NCBI GenBank assembly: GCA_964579135.1
Contig: CAZOFD010000002.1
Location: 1-64,000, forward strand
Reading direction: 5' to 3'
Source of the DNA: CAG-390 sp964579135
GTDB taxonomy: Bacteria; Bacillota; Clostridia; Oscillospirales; CAG-272
DNA: 64,000 nt
The notes under the pieces are model-generated. The model did no database searches. It was not told the origin of the DNA and saw only the letters and a list, made by a program, of their open reading frames with translations. Positions 1 through 7,789 of this stretch are shown here, one piece after another. Each line of letters starts with the position of its first letter. The first letter of the stretch is position 1. Both the position numbers and the translations under genes were made by a program.

Positions 1-640
1 CGAGAACGGCTTCCATTTTCTCCATATCGGTTGCCATATAGGGGGAGATATATCCGCGGTCGAACTGCATTCCTTCGACGACCTCGGAGTAGGTCTCGGC
101 GGTCTTGGATTCCTCAACGGTTATAACGCCGTCGGAGGTGACCTTTTCCATTGCGTCGGCGATAAGGGTACCGATAACTTCGTCGCCTGCGGAGATGGTG
201 CCGACGCGAGCGATGTCTTCGGTGCCGCTTACGGGCTTGGAGTTGGCTGCGAGGCATTCAACTGCGCAGTCGACGGCTTTTTTGATGCCTTTGCGAAGTA
301 CCATAGGGTTGGCGCCGGCGGTGACGTTCTTCATACCTTCGTGAATCATCGCCTGCACAAGGAGGGTTGCCGTCGTCGTTCCGTCGCCGGCTGCGTCGTT
401 GGTCTTGGTCGCAACCTCTTTAACGAGTTGCGCACCCATATTTTCCGCGGGATCTTCGAGTTCGATCTCTTTTGCGATTGTAACACCGTCGTTGGTTATA
501 AGCGGAGCGCCGTATTTTTTGTCAAGAACAACGTTTCTGCCTTTCGGTCCGAGTGTGATCTTAACGGTGTCGGCAAGTTTGTCAACGCCGCGCAAAAGCG
601 CGTTTCTGCCGTCTGTTCCGTAATAAATATCTTTTGCCAT
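1..640 (-). CDS. groL: Chaperonin GroEL, N-terminal 213 residues (gene continues past the window edge)
   Basis: GroEL is the 60-kDa ATP-driven folding chamber that works with the GroES lid in the cytoplasm. The reading frame starts MAKDIYYGTDGRNALLRG and contains the nucleotide-binding TLGPKGRNV and the GDGTTTATLL motif, both typical of the GroEL equatorial domain. A strong AAGGAGG ribosome-binding site lies a few bases before the ATG at 640. It is the second gene of a groES-groEL operon, 18 bases after groES, and shares the CIRCE-controlled promoter at 1029-1056. The C-terminal part lies beyond position 1. Confidence 0.97.
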   Translation of the reverse strand, partial: MAKDIYYGTDGRNALLRGVDKLADTVKITLGPKGRNVVLDKKYGAPLITNDGVTIAKEIELEDPAENMGAQLVKEVATKTNDAAGDGTTTATLLVQAMIHEGMKNVTAGANPMVLRKGIKKAVDCAVECLAANSKPVSGTEDIARVGTISAGDEVIGTLIADAMEKVTSDGVITVEESKTAETYSEVVEGMQFDRGYISPYMATDMEKMEAVL

Positions 641-658
641 AGCTTTTTCCTCCTTGGA

Positions 659-946
659 TTACTCTATTACCGCGAGAACGTCTTTCTCGCTTATGATCGT
701 ATACTCTACGCCGTCGAGTTTGACCTCGGTACCGGCGTATTTTGCCGCGATAACGCGGTCGCCTACTTTGAGCGATACGGGAACGAGCTTACCGTCGTCG
801 TTAACTTTTCCTTCGCCGACGGCGATAACCTCCGCGATCTGGGGCTTTTCCTGTGCATTGGCGGTCAGTATGATCCCGCTCTTCGTTTTTTCTTCTGCTT
901 CGACGAGTTTGATAACAACTCTGTCGGAAAGCGGCTTGATAGTCAT
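659..946 (-). CDS. groS: Co-chaperonin GroES
   Basis: This is the 10-kDa lid of the GroEL chamber. The 95-residue product has the family's usual length. It begins MTIKPLSDRVVIK and carries the mobile-loop stretch EEKTKSGIILT followed by GKVNDDGKLVPVSLKVGDRV. AAGGAGGAT precedes the ATG. It is the first gene of the operon; the CIRCE inverted repeat lies 44 bases upstream of the start codon, so HrcA repression with heat induction is expected. Confidence 0.98.
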   Translation of the reverse strand: MTIKPLSDRVVIKLVEAEEKTKSGIILTANAQEKPQIAEVIAVGEGKVNDDGKLVPVSLKVGDRVIAAKYAGTEVKLDGVEYTIISEKDVLAVIE

Positions 947-989
947 TTTTTGATCCTCCTTGTATATTTATGAAGTAAATTGCCGAACA

Positions 990-1016
990 TTGGCACTCTT
1001 TTTGTTTGAGTGCTAA
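990..1016. promoter_or_regulatory. CIRCE operator (HrcA binding site)
   Basis: TTGGCACTC, nine bases, then GAGTGCTAA: this matches the classical CIRCE element (TTAGCACTC-N9-GAGTGCTAA) at 17 of 18 arm positions. It lies between the groES promoter and the groES start, where HrcA would block transcription at normal temperature. Confidence 0.96.
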
Positions 1017-1028
1017 TCTTATGCTATT

Positions 1029-1056
1029 ATTTTATCCTTTCACTTTAAATTGTCAA
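1029..1056 (-). promoter_or_regulatory. SigA-type promoter of groES-groEL
   Basis: On the minus strand TTGACA (1051-1056) and TAAAAT (1029-1034) are separated by 16 bases. Transcription would start just before the CIRCE element. Confidence 0.85.
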
Positions 1057-1135
1057 GGGGTTTTGGCACGAATTAACATTTAATTCACAATTTTTTTGTA
1101 AACTCAAAATGTAATTGCTAATTCGATCCCGAAAT

Positions 1136-2569
1136 ATGATATATACGAAGTTTGATCTCGGACGCGGAGAGTTGCCGCGTCGAACGGGGGCGGAGGTGCG
1201 ATTTACGGCGGAAAGCCTTACGGGCGAGGCGGTCCCGATATTTTTGCTGGCGTCGGGGTTGTTTTTTTCATTCTATTTAAAATGGTTTTGGCTTCGCAGA
1301 CCTTTCGCGGTATTAAAACCGCTTTTTTCGTCGGAAAAGGCACCGGGAGAAATAAGTCCGCGGCGCGCCCTTGCGACCTCGCTTGCGGGTACGCTCGGGG
1401 TGGGGAATATCGTCGGCGTTTCGGCGGCGATAACGTGCGGGGGAGCCGGCGCTGTCTTTTGGATGTGGTTTTCCGCTTTGATCGCGGCAACGCTCAAATA
1501 TGCCGAAACGGTTTTGGCTGTCAGGCACGCAAAGGCGTGCGGCACGGATGGCGCGGGGACCGCGGTGTATATAAAAAACGTACTTGCCGCAAGGGGACTG
1601 CGATGCTTGGGCGCGTTTGCGGCTTGCGTTTTTTGCGTTTTGTGCATTGTCAATTCTCTCGGCACGGGGTGTATAATTCAGGCAAACGCCGTTGCGGGCG
1701 TGCTTGACGGTACGCTCGGGGTTGATAGGCGTGCCGTCGGAGTCGTGCTTGCGCTCGTTTCGTTTGTCGTTGCCTTGGGCGGATATAAGCGGATAATAGG
1801 GGTAACGTCTTTTCTCGTGCCGTTCATGAGCGTATTGTTTTGTATAATATCGTTCGCCGCGATAGCGAGCGACCTGTCGGCGTTGCCGGGCGTGGCGCTG
1901 CACGTAGTTCGTTCCGCTTTCGATTTCGGGTCGGTCGGCGCGGGGGTGCTCGGCTTTTTTGCATCTCGAGCGGTGAGATACGGCACGATGCGAGGGCTTT
2001 TGAGCAACGAGGCGGGGGCGGGAACGTCTCCTATGGTACACTCTAAGATCGCGTCGCGTTCGGCGGCGGAGCAAGGCTTTCTCGGGATCGCGGAGGTCGT
2101 TATAGACACCGTATTCCTCTGTATGCTTACCGCCGCGGTCGTACTCCTCGGCGGAGGAGAGGCTCTCTGCGACGGTACGGCGGACGCGGCGCAGGTCACC
2201 GTCGAGGCGTATTCCGCCTTGCTCGGTAACTGGGCGCGATATGCTATGTGCGCTTGCGTGTTGCTCTTCGGCGCGGCAACTATCGTTTGTCAGGCGTTTT
2301 ACGGTCTAGAATGCGTTGCTTGCTTGTCGCACTCGCCACTTGCGCGTGCTCTTTTCACGGTCGTGTTTTCGCTCTGCTCGTTTATCGGCGCCATAGCTTC
2401 GCCGACAAAGATATGGACGCTCTCCGACGTTGCGCTCGGCTTGATGACGCTTATAAACGTAGCGGTGTTATTGGCGGCGCGAAAAGAGATACGGGACGAG
2501 ACACGGGAATATTTTGAGTTTGTCGCGCCGAAGTTTTCCACAAGCGCAAAACGCCGCCGTCCGAGGTAG
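1136..2569 (+). CDS. Amino acid carrier, alanine/glycine:cation symporter (AGCS) family
   Basis: A sodium- or proton-coupled importer of small neutral amino acids in the cytoplasmic membrane. The 477-residue protein is almost wholly hydrophobic with about 10-11 membrane segments. It has the AGCS hallmark GTLGVGNIVGVSAAI near residue 85 and LLSNEAGAGTSPM in the middle, a conserved part of the Na+/substrate site. The family is normally 440-490 residues. The start is uncertain: a TTG at 1115 and the ATG at 1136 are in frame and neither has a clear Shine-Dalgarno site; I chose the ATG. The substrate cannot be told from sequence. It stands alone, divergent from groES. Confidence 0.88.
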   Translation: MIYTKFDLGRGELPRRTGAEVRFTAESLTGEAVPIFLLASGLFFSFYLKWFWLRRPFAVLKPLFSSEKAPGEISPRRALATSLAGTLGVGNIVGVSAAITCGGAGAVFWMWFSALIAATLKYAETVLAVRHAKACGTDGAGTAVYIKNVLAARGLRCLGAFAACVFCVLCIVNSLGTGCIIQANAVAGVLDGTLGVDRRAVGVVLALVSFVVALGGYKRIIGVTSFLVPFMSVLFCIISFAAIASDLSALPGVALHVVRSAFDFGSVGAGVLGFFASRAVRYGTMRGLLSNEAGAGTSPMVHSKIASRSAAEQGFLGIAEVVIDTVFLCMLTAAVVLLGGGEALCDGTADAAQVTVEAYSALLGNWARYAMCACVLLFGAATIVCQAFYGLECVACLSHSPLARALFTVVFSLCSFIGAIASPTKIWTLSDVALGLMTLINVAVLLAARKEIRDETREYFEFVAPKFSTSAKRRRPR

Positions 2570-2583
2570 GACGGCGGCGGTCT
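2552..2583 (+). terminator. GC-rich stem-loop overlapping the symporter stop codon
   Basis: A perfect 11-bp stem (2552-2562 with 2569-2579) has a six-base loop that includes the start of the TAG stop codon. Only a weak T run follows (TCTTTAGCG), so it may be an inefficient terminator or a 3'-protecting hairpin. Confidence 0.55.
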
Positions 2584-2865
2584 TTAGCGTTTTTCGCGAC
2601 GTGCGAGTGGGATAACGCTGCGTTTCCCACAGCTTTTGACGGTTTGCAACAGGGTTTTCCACAGCAAAGCCGGCACCCGTGGCGCAATTGCTTCTCGGCG
2701 GCGAGGCGTGAGTCGGCAAAACGGCTCGCCGCGTGTTCAAAGCGGCGCGAGCACAGTCTGCGACCGGCGTTTGTGCCGAAGCTTGTCGCAGAAGTTCAAG
2801 GTGAAGTTCGAGGTGAGCTTTGGCGGCGAAATATCACGTCTTCGCTTAGCGCGACGAAACGTTTT

Positions 2866-4032
2866 TTATTTCTTCTTGCGCTTTGATGCTTTTCGTCGAT
2901 TTTCGTTGCGTTTCTCTTTTTCGGCGAGGCGCAAATACAGCTCTTCGGTTTCGCGCGTCATTCTTGTGCTTGTAAGTTTTTGCTCAAAACGTTCGCGCGA
3001 TCTTTGCACCATAGTCTCGAGCGACGTCGGGTTGTTTTTTAAAAACAAAAAGGCTTCGGCAAACGCCTGCGGATCGTCGCAGGGGCAAACGATGCCGCAG
3101 TCTTTCACCATAGCGGCATTGCCGCCGATTTGCGAGACGACGGGAACGCATCCCATACTCATCCCCTCTGAAATCGCGAGGGGCGAGGTCTCGGTGCCGT
3201 GAGAGACGTTCGCGTTTACTTTGCACAGCGCCATATACGGCGCGATATCCTCGCAAAATCCGCAAAATCCGACGCGATCTTCTATTCTCAGCGCTTTTGC
3301 CATATCCTCGAGCTCAAAGCGGCGACTGCCGTCTCCCACTATCAAAAAAAACGCGTCCGGGCATTCGCTTAGGACGGTGCGTGCGGCAAGGAGGAGCGTT
3401 TCGTGCGCTTTCGGCTCCTCGAGTCTTGCGAATATGCCGACGACGAAATCGTTTTTTGCTATGCCGAGTTTTTCGCGCAGGGCGCTTTTTTCGGTTTCGT
3501 CGACGGTGCGCAAAGGCTCCGCTCCGTTTACGATAACGCTTATCCGTCGGCGGTCGACTCCGACCGCCGCAAGGGCGACGGCGGCGCTCTCATCCGTTGC
3601 TATAAACGCGGATACCGTCTTGCCGAGCGCGGCACCGACGAGGGCTTTGATCGGGGGGAGCGTCATAATGCGCGGTGGCATATCGGAGCAGTGCTTTGTC
3701 ATAACGCGTATCGGTACGCCGACAAGGCAAGCCGCGTGCCGCCCCGAGGCGCACGAGTGTGTGTGCACGATGTCGGGAGATATTTTTCTTATAAGGCGAG
3801 CGAGGGCGCGGGTGGCAAAGGGCGACAGGCTCCTGTCCGAGATGCCGTCGACCTCGTAAACGTTTGCGAGCGGCTTAAATCTTTCGCAAAGCATAGATCC
3901 CCGCGGCAGGATAACGGAAAAACGAAAAACGGCACGGTCGGCGGAGCGCAACAGATACAGCACCTGCCTGCCCGCTCCGCCGATCGTGCTGTCGGAAAGT
4001 ATATGAAGAACGTGTATTTGTCGAGGCGTCAT
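2866..4032 (-). CDS. Glycosyltransferase, GT4-like (GT-B fold)
   Basis: It probably transfers a sugar from a nucleotide-sugar donor to a cell-surface acceptor; donor and acceptor are unknown. The 388-residue protein starts MTPRQIHVLHILSDS and then has the glycine-rich acceptor-side GGAGRQVLYLL. The C-terminal half has the GT4 pattern IVGDGSRRFELEDMA, followed by GTETSPLAISEGMSMGCVPVVS, where the E-x7-E type donor-binding region lies. The tail is very basic (KRKKK at the end). Its ATG overlaps the stop of the homoserine dehydrogenase gene (ATGA at 4029-4032), so translation is coupled. Functionally the two genes look unrelated. Confidence 0.85.
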   Translation of the reverse strand: MTPRQIHVLHILSDSTIGGAGRQVLYLLRSADRAVFRFSVILPRGSMLCERFKPLANVYEVDGISDRSLSPFATRALARLIRKISPDIVHTHSCASGRHAACLVGVPIRVMTKHCSDMPPRIMTLPPIKALVGAALGKTVSAFIATDESAAVALAAVGVDRRRISVIVNGAEPLRTVDETEKSALREKLGIAKNDFVVGIFARLEEPKAHETLLLAARTVLSECPDAFFLIVGDGSRRFELEDMAKALRIEDRVGFCGFCEDIAPYMALCKVNANVSHGTETSPLAISEGMSMGCVPVVSQIGGNAAMVKDCGIVCPCDDPQAFAEAFLFLKNNPTSLETMVQRSRERFEQKLTSTRMTRETEELYLRLAEKEKRNENRRKASKRKKK

Positions 4033-5192
4033 CCGAATATCTCGTAAACGGACAGTACGTCGCCTGCGGGGACGTGCGAGGTCTCGACGCCCCATATTCC
4101 GTCGCCCGCCGTCGGTGTGCCGTGTTTTTCCGCATCTTCGCGCGAGGCGAAGATACATACGTATCTGCCGCTTTCGGTCTCGGTCGCGCAAAGTTCTTCT
4201 TTTTTCGGCTCGGACCAAACAAGCCTTGCGGGAAGATCGGCGGGATGGGTTATTATCTCGATGACGTCGGAAACTACGGCGCTCGCCGTCGGGAGCTTTC
4301 CTGCCCCCCGACCGTAAAAGAGCACGTCGCCGAGCATATTTCCGCTGACGGAGACACCGTTGAAAACGCCCTCGATACAGGATAACGGGCAGGAGGATTT
4401 GACGAATCTCGGCGCGACCGAGGCGCGAATATTACCGAGTGCGTCAAGCGAGGCTGAGGCGATCAGCTTTATTTTGCAGCCGAAACTTGCGGCAAGCGAG
4501 GATTCGGCGCGAGTAACTCGGCGGATTCCGCGGGTCTTGACCGCGGACACCGGTATTATGCGTCCGTACGCCAAAGCCGCGAGGATAACTATCTTTCGCG
4601 CGGCGTCCCACCCCTCGATGTCGGCGGTCGGGTCGGCTTCCGCATAGCCGTTGCTTTGCGCGGCGGCAAGCGCCTCGTCGAAATCGATGCCTTTTTCCGC
4701 CATTTCTGTGAGGATAAAGTTTGTGGTTCCGTTAAGGATTCCGCTTATCCCCGTTATCTCGTTTGCGGCGAGATCCGTGCACAGCGGATGAATTATCGGG
4801 ATACCGCCGCCGACGCTTGCCTCAAAGAGGTATTTCACGCCGTTTTTTCGCGCCAAGCGCGAAAGCTCGAGTCCGCACTCGGCAACGACGGCTTTGTTGG
4901 AGGTAACGACGTTTTTTCCGGCTTCGAGCGCCAAACGCGAAAAATCGTATGCGGGGTGTATACCGCCCATCATTTCGGCGACCGTTTCGATCTCGGGGTC
5001 GTTTATTATAACGGAAACATCGTGGACGATCCTGTCGGCAAAAGGACTGCCCGGAAAATCGCGCAGATCGAGAATGTATTTTACGTTTATTTTGTCGCCG
5101 ATACGCTCTGAAATTATTTTTTCGTTGGCGGTAAGGACTTCGGCAACGCCGCTTCCGACGGTCCCGAATCCGAGCAATGCGATGTGTTTCAT
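4029..5192 (-). CDS. hom: Homoserine dehydrogenase with a short C-terminal domain
   Basis: Reduces aspartate semialdehyde to homoserine with NAD(P)H, the branch point to threonine and methionine. The Rossmann motif GFGTVGSG is at residues 8-15. The catalytic region includes KAVVAECG, GGIPIIH, GILNGTTNFIL and GYAEADPTADIEG, followed by GRGAGKLPTASAVVSD. The length is 387 residues, against roughly 400-430 for enzymes with a complete ACT domain, and the last ~60 residues look like only part of one. GGAGAAAACAA precedes the ATG. A promoter lies at 5348-5376, giving a leader of about 150 bases in which I see no T-box or SAM-riboswitch signature. Confidence 0.93.
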   Translation of the reverse strand: MKHIALLGFGTVGSGVAEVLTANEKIISERIGDKINVKYILDLRDFPGSPFADRIVHDVSVIINDPEIETVAEMMGGIHPAYDFSRLALEAGKNVVTSNKAVVAECGLELSRLARKNGVKYLFEASVGGGIPIIHPLCTDLAANEITGISGILNGTTNFILTEMAEKGIDFDEALAAAQSNGYAEADPTADIEGWDAARKIVILAALAYGRIIPVSAVKTRGIRRVTRAESSLAASFGCKIKLIASASLDALGNIRASVAPRFVKSSCPLSCIEGVFNGVSVSGNMLGDVLFYGRGAGKLPTASAVVSDVIEIITHPADLPARLVWSEPKKEELCATETESGRYVCIFASREDAEKHGTPTAGDGIWGVETSHVPAGDVLSVYEIFG

Positions 5193-5347
5193 TTGTTTTC
5201 TCCAATCCGCCGCGCGGCGCGGCAAAAAGCGGTGATCTGCGAGTGCCGTCCCGATATCGCATAGGCGAGTCGCGACCGCGCTCGCCATACTTCGACGGCA
5301 GGGCGCGAAACGTGCCGATCTTTGTCCGAATATAAAATATACAAAAC

Positions 5348-5376
5348 ATAATATCATAAAAAGTTTGAAAATGCAA
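5348..5376 (-). promoter_or_regulatory. SigA-type promoter of hom
   Basis: Minus strand TTGCAT (5371-5376), 17 bases, TATTAT (5348-5353). It lies back to back with the plus-strand promoter at 5386-5414, so the two -35 boxes are about 10 bases apart. Confidence 0.7.
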
Positions 5377-5385
5377 ACAAAAGTA

Positions 5386-5414
5386 TTGAAGAAAACGAAG
5401 ATTTATGATAAAAT
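5386..5414 (+). promoter_or_regulatory. SigA-type promoter upstream of the DUF4364 gene
   Basis: TTGAAG (5386-5391), 17 bases, TAAAAT (5409-5414). The transcript would carry about 220 bases before the start at 5640; a small CCCCG/CGGGG hairpin sits at 5611-5625 just before the ribosome-binding site. Confidence 0.65.
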
Positions 5415-5639
5415 TTTTTGGTAGAGCTTTCGATTTTTTCGTTTTTTTCGTTACGTGAGGCGAAAAATCGTTGCCGCGTCGGCAGCGAGGCGGCAAAAAT
5501 CGAATCGCAGTCAAATAATTTGTTCGAACTGTTCGCCGCCGAGCCTATACACATTTTCCCGAATACGCTCGTATACGAATATAATTCGAATATAAATCGA
5601 AACGAAAGGTCCCCGCGTGTCGGGGCAGGGTATATAAAA

Positions 5640-6191
5640 ATGTCCTCACCCATAGGCGGTAAAAGAACGGTCAAAATATTCGTTCTGTATCTTATGGAAA
5701 ACATCAATTATCCGCTTGAGCACTGCACCATCAACGATATCGTTATGCAAACGGATTACGTGATGTATCTCGATTTCGCGGAGTGCTTTAACGAGATGCT
5801 CGACAGCGGGCTTATCACCGAGATCGAGACGGACGGAAAAAAATATTATATAGTCAGCGAAAAGGGGAGGCTCGTGGCGCGCGAGCTCAGCTCGCAGGTG
5901 CTTTCTCCCGTGCTTGACGAAGCTCTTTCGGCGGCTTTTCGCTACCTTGATTTTCAAAAGCGCGGCATAACGACCGAGTGCGAAGTGCGCAAAAAGGACG
6001 ACAGATCCGGAAGGTACGAGGTTTACTGCGCTATGCTTGAAAAAAACGTTAAGATATTCGAGGCAACGCTTACCGTCGACTGCGAAAGTCGCGCGAGAAG
6101 AATGAAAGAGAATTTTTTGAATCGCCCCGACGTTATATTTCGCGGATACAACGCTTTGCTTGCGGGTAACGTGAATTATATTTTCGGTTAA
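5640..6191 (+). CDS. DUF4364 family protein, probable winged-helix regulator
   Basis: Proteins of this family are small cytoplasmic Clostridia proteins with an N-terminal winged helix-turn-helix; their targets are generally unknown. The product is 183 residues, the usual size. It begins MSSPIGGKRTVKIFVLYLMENINYP in outline, and its first 80 residues read as a wHTH ending in a wing (ETDGKKYYIVSEKGR). The C-terminal half is an alpha/beta region rich in charged residues. The reading frame is open further upstream, but the ATG at 5640 gives the family-typical N terminus and has CAGGG upstream. Confidence 0.72.
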   Translation: MSSPIGGKRTVKIFVLYLMENINYPLEHCTINDIVMQTDYVMYLDFAECFNEMLDSGLITEIETDGKKYYIVSEKGRLVARELSSQVLSPVLDEALSAAFRYLDFQKRGITTECEVRKKDDRSGRYEVYCAMLEKNVKIFEATLTVDCESRARRMKENFLNRPDVIFRGYNALLAGNVNYIFG

Positions 6192-6335
6192 AAGGGCGAA
6201 GTTTATTCTTTCGGTGCCGAGACGGGCGGCAAGCCCGCGTCCTCGGTGCGGCGATTGCGCTGCCGCATAATTCGACAAATGTGATAAAATAATGAAATTT
6301 TTTTGAAATAAATTCATATTCGTTAAAATATTATA

Positions 6336-6363
6336 TTGACTTTCGCCAAAAACGTGGTATAAT
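6336..6363 (+). promoter_or_regulatory. SigA-type promoter of the sigma-factor gene
   Basis: TTGACT (6336-6341), 16 bases, TATAAT (6358-6363). It gives a leader of about 45 bases. Confidence 0.85.
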
Positions 6364-6414
6364 AACTTTATGTTATAAGGCAAAATGCAAAAATCGGACA
6401 AACCGAGGTTTTAA

Positions 6415-7026
6415 GTGAGTTCGGAGGGGCAAAACGTCAATTTGCCGTCTCGCACGAAAGCGGCGGAGAACGGCGACGTCGCACAAACGCTTGCGTCGGT
6501 GCGCGACGGAAGCGAAGCGGCTTTCGAAAAAATGGTTGCGGACTACCGTCCTTTGTTGGACGCCGCCATCGCGCAGTATCGCGCGGAGCTTTCCGAACAG
6601 GATCTCGAAGAGCTGCGGTCGGAAGAGCTCGTGGCTTTTCATAGGGCTTGCGAGAAGTATCGCCCCTGCGAGGAAGTCAGCTTCGGATTGTATGCTAAGA
6701 TCTGCGTAAACAAAGCTTTGATAAGTGCCTTGCGGCGAACGTGGCGTCGCGAAACTCCCGAGATACTTTCTCTTGACGATATCTCCGAAAGGAGCGACGT
6801 TCGCGACGGCGACCCGTCGTATGAAGCTGCCGAGAGGGAGCGTGTGCGCGAGCTTTGCGCCGTTATCGAAAATAATCTTTCGAAATACGAAAACAGCGTT
6901 TGGTGGTTGCATTATTCGGGGCTCGGTAACGCCGAGATAGCCGTCAAGGTCGGGAAAAGCGAAAAATCCGTGGACAACGCGCTTTGCAGGATCAGGCGCA
7001 AGTTGCGTACGCTGTTGTCGAAATAG
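6415..7026 (+). CDS. RNA polymerase sigma-70 family factor (SigH/ECF-like)
   Basis: A 203-residue two-domain sigma factor. The region-2 part (residues ~30-110) includes AFEKMVADYRPLLDAA, SEELVAFHRACEKYRP and FGLYAKICVNKALISALRR. The region-4 helix-turn-helix is at the C terminus (GLGNAEIAVKVGKSEKSVDNALCRIRRKL). It starts with GTG, with GAGG eight bases upstream. The size and the region 2 ending resemble SigH more than classical ECF factors, but the region-2.2 core is divergent. No anti-sigma gene is adjacent, so its control is not visible. Confidence 0.82.
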   Translation: MSSEGQNVNLPSRTKAAENGDVAQTLASVRDGSEAAFEKMVADYRPLLDAAIAQYRAELSEQDLEELRSEELVAFHRACEKYRPCEEVSFGLYAKICVNKALISALRRTWRRETPEILSLDDISERSDVRDGDPSYEAAERERVRELCAVIENNLSKYENSVWWLHYSGLGNAEIAVKVGKSEKSVDNALCRIRRKLRTLLSK

Positions 7027-7308
7027 TTCGTACGTTTTTTCGTTTGTTCGGTGCGATACGTAAGCGTTCACGCGTTCGCGTTGCTCGTGTGCCGTGATTT
7101 TTTGCCGTTCGGATCGTCCGGCGGCAATGATATGGTTGTCTGTGTGCCGCTTCGGTTTTGTTGCTTGCCGTTTGAGCTTCGCTTTTGCGCTTCGGTTCGC
7201 GGATATATCTCGGTCGTTCCCGCAGTGCGACGTCGACGGCGAAAAACACGAATAAAGCAAAACAAAAAATTTCAGGATAATTATCGCGCAATGCGGTTAT
7301 TATAAATA
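7027..7308. other. Gene-poor stretch after the sigma-factor gene
   Basis: About 280 bases with no supported reading frame, no strong terminator and no clear promoter. A TATTATAAAT stretch near 7298-7307 could be part of a promoter for the tRNA-like sequence and the zinc-ribbon gene, but no matching -35 box is seen. Confidence 0.5.
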
Positions 7309-7378
7309 TGCCCGTTTAGCTTAAAAAGAGCGTTGTAGTTTTTCTTCAAAGGTGACGGTCCGAATCCGTCAAGGGCGA
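7309..7378 (+). other. Degenerate tRNA-like sequence (Lys-UUU-like), probably not a working tRNA
   Basis: Seventy bases fold as a tRNA cloverleaf. The acceptor stem is TGCCCGT against AAGGGCG (one mismatch, one G-U). The D stem is GCTT/GAGC, the anticodon arm is TTGTA-GTTTTTC-TTCAA with UUU at the anticodon position, and the T stem is a perfect GACGG/CCGTC. Key tRNA residues are missing: the D loop lacks GG, the T loop is TCCGAAT rather than TTCGAAT, position 37 is T, and no CCA follows. It ends 28 bases before the zinc-ribbon gene and may lie in that gene's 5' leader. Confidence 0.4.
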
Positions 7379-7406
7379 CAATATCCATATTTTACAGAGG
7401 TAGATT

Positions 7407-7736
7407 ATGTACGAAGAAGAAATGATGGTTGAGACCACCGAAACAGAAGCTGCTCCCGAATACAAGGACGAGACCCTTGTTTGCGTAGAGTGCCAGAACG
7501 AGTTTGTGTTCACCGCAGGCGAGCAGGCTTTCTATGCGGAGAAAGGCTACACCAACAAGCCCAAGAGATGCAAAGCGTGCCGTGACGCAAAAAAGAACGG
7601 CGGCGCAAATGCTAAGCAGTATTATTACGCTACTTGCGACGACTGCGGCGGAGAGGCTAAACTGACGTTCGAGCCTTCCAAGGACAGACCGATATACTGC
7701 AGCGCTTGCTTTGAGAAGAGAAGAAACGCTCGCTGA
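7407..7736 (+). CDS. Double zinc-ribbon protein (N-terminal zinc ribbon plus CxxC-x17-CxxC domain)
   Basis: A 109-residue acidic-N-terminal protein with two separate zinc-binding modules. The first is CVECQNEF ... RCKACRDAKK (residues ~26-55). The second is a C-terminal CDDCGG ... YCSACFEKRR with exactly 17 residues between the CxxC pairs, a spacing known from a small family of bacterial zinc-ribbon proteins. Such proteins are presumed to bind nucleic acid or protein; the function is unknown. AGAGG lies before the ATG and a strong terminator follows at 7751, so it is probably a single-gene transcript. Confidence 0.82.
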   Translation: MYEEEMMVETTETEAAPEYKDETLVCVECQNEFVFTAGEQAFYAEKGYTNKPKRCKACRDAKKNGGANAKQYYYATCDDCGGEAKLTFEPSKDRPIYCSACFEKRRNAR

Positions 7737-7750
7737 GTGTAAAACAAAAA

Positions 7751-7789
7751 ACAAGGGGGATTGACGCTCGTCAACCCCTTGTTTTTTTG
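7751..7789 (+). terminator. Intrinsic terminator after the zinc-ribbon gene
   Basis: ACAAGGGG (7751-7758) pairs with CCCCTTGT (7775-7782) around an inner TTGAC/GTCAA stem, followed by a run of seven T. Confidence 0.92.

Noticed and set aside
1313..2074. Long open frames opposite the symporter, ABC transporter, acyl-CoA synthetase and other genes
   Set aside because: They are rich in Arg, His and Ser, have no family motifs or ribosome-binding sites, and mirror real genes on the other strand.
5193..5347. T-box or SAM riboswitch in the hom leader
   Set aside because: I looked for the T-box antiterminator core and for SAM-box motifs on the minus strand and found none.
5418..5639. Upstream in-frame extension of the DUF4364 gene
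   Set aside because: The extension has no homology pattern or ribosome-binding site and would double the usual N-terminal region; the promoter at 5386-5414 leaves it as leader.
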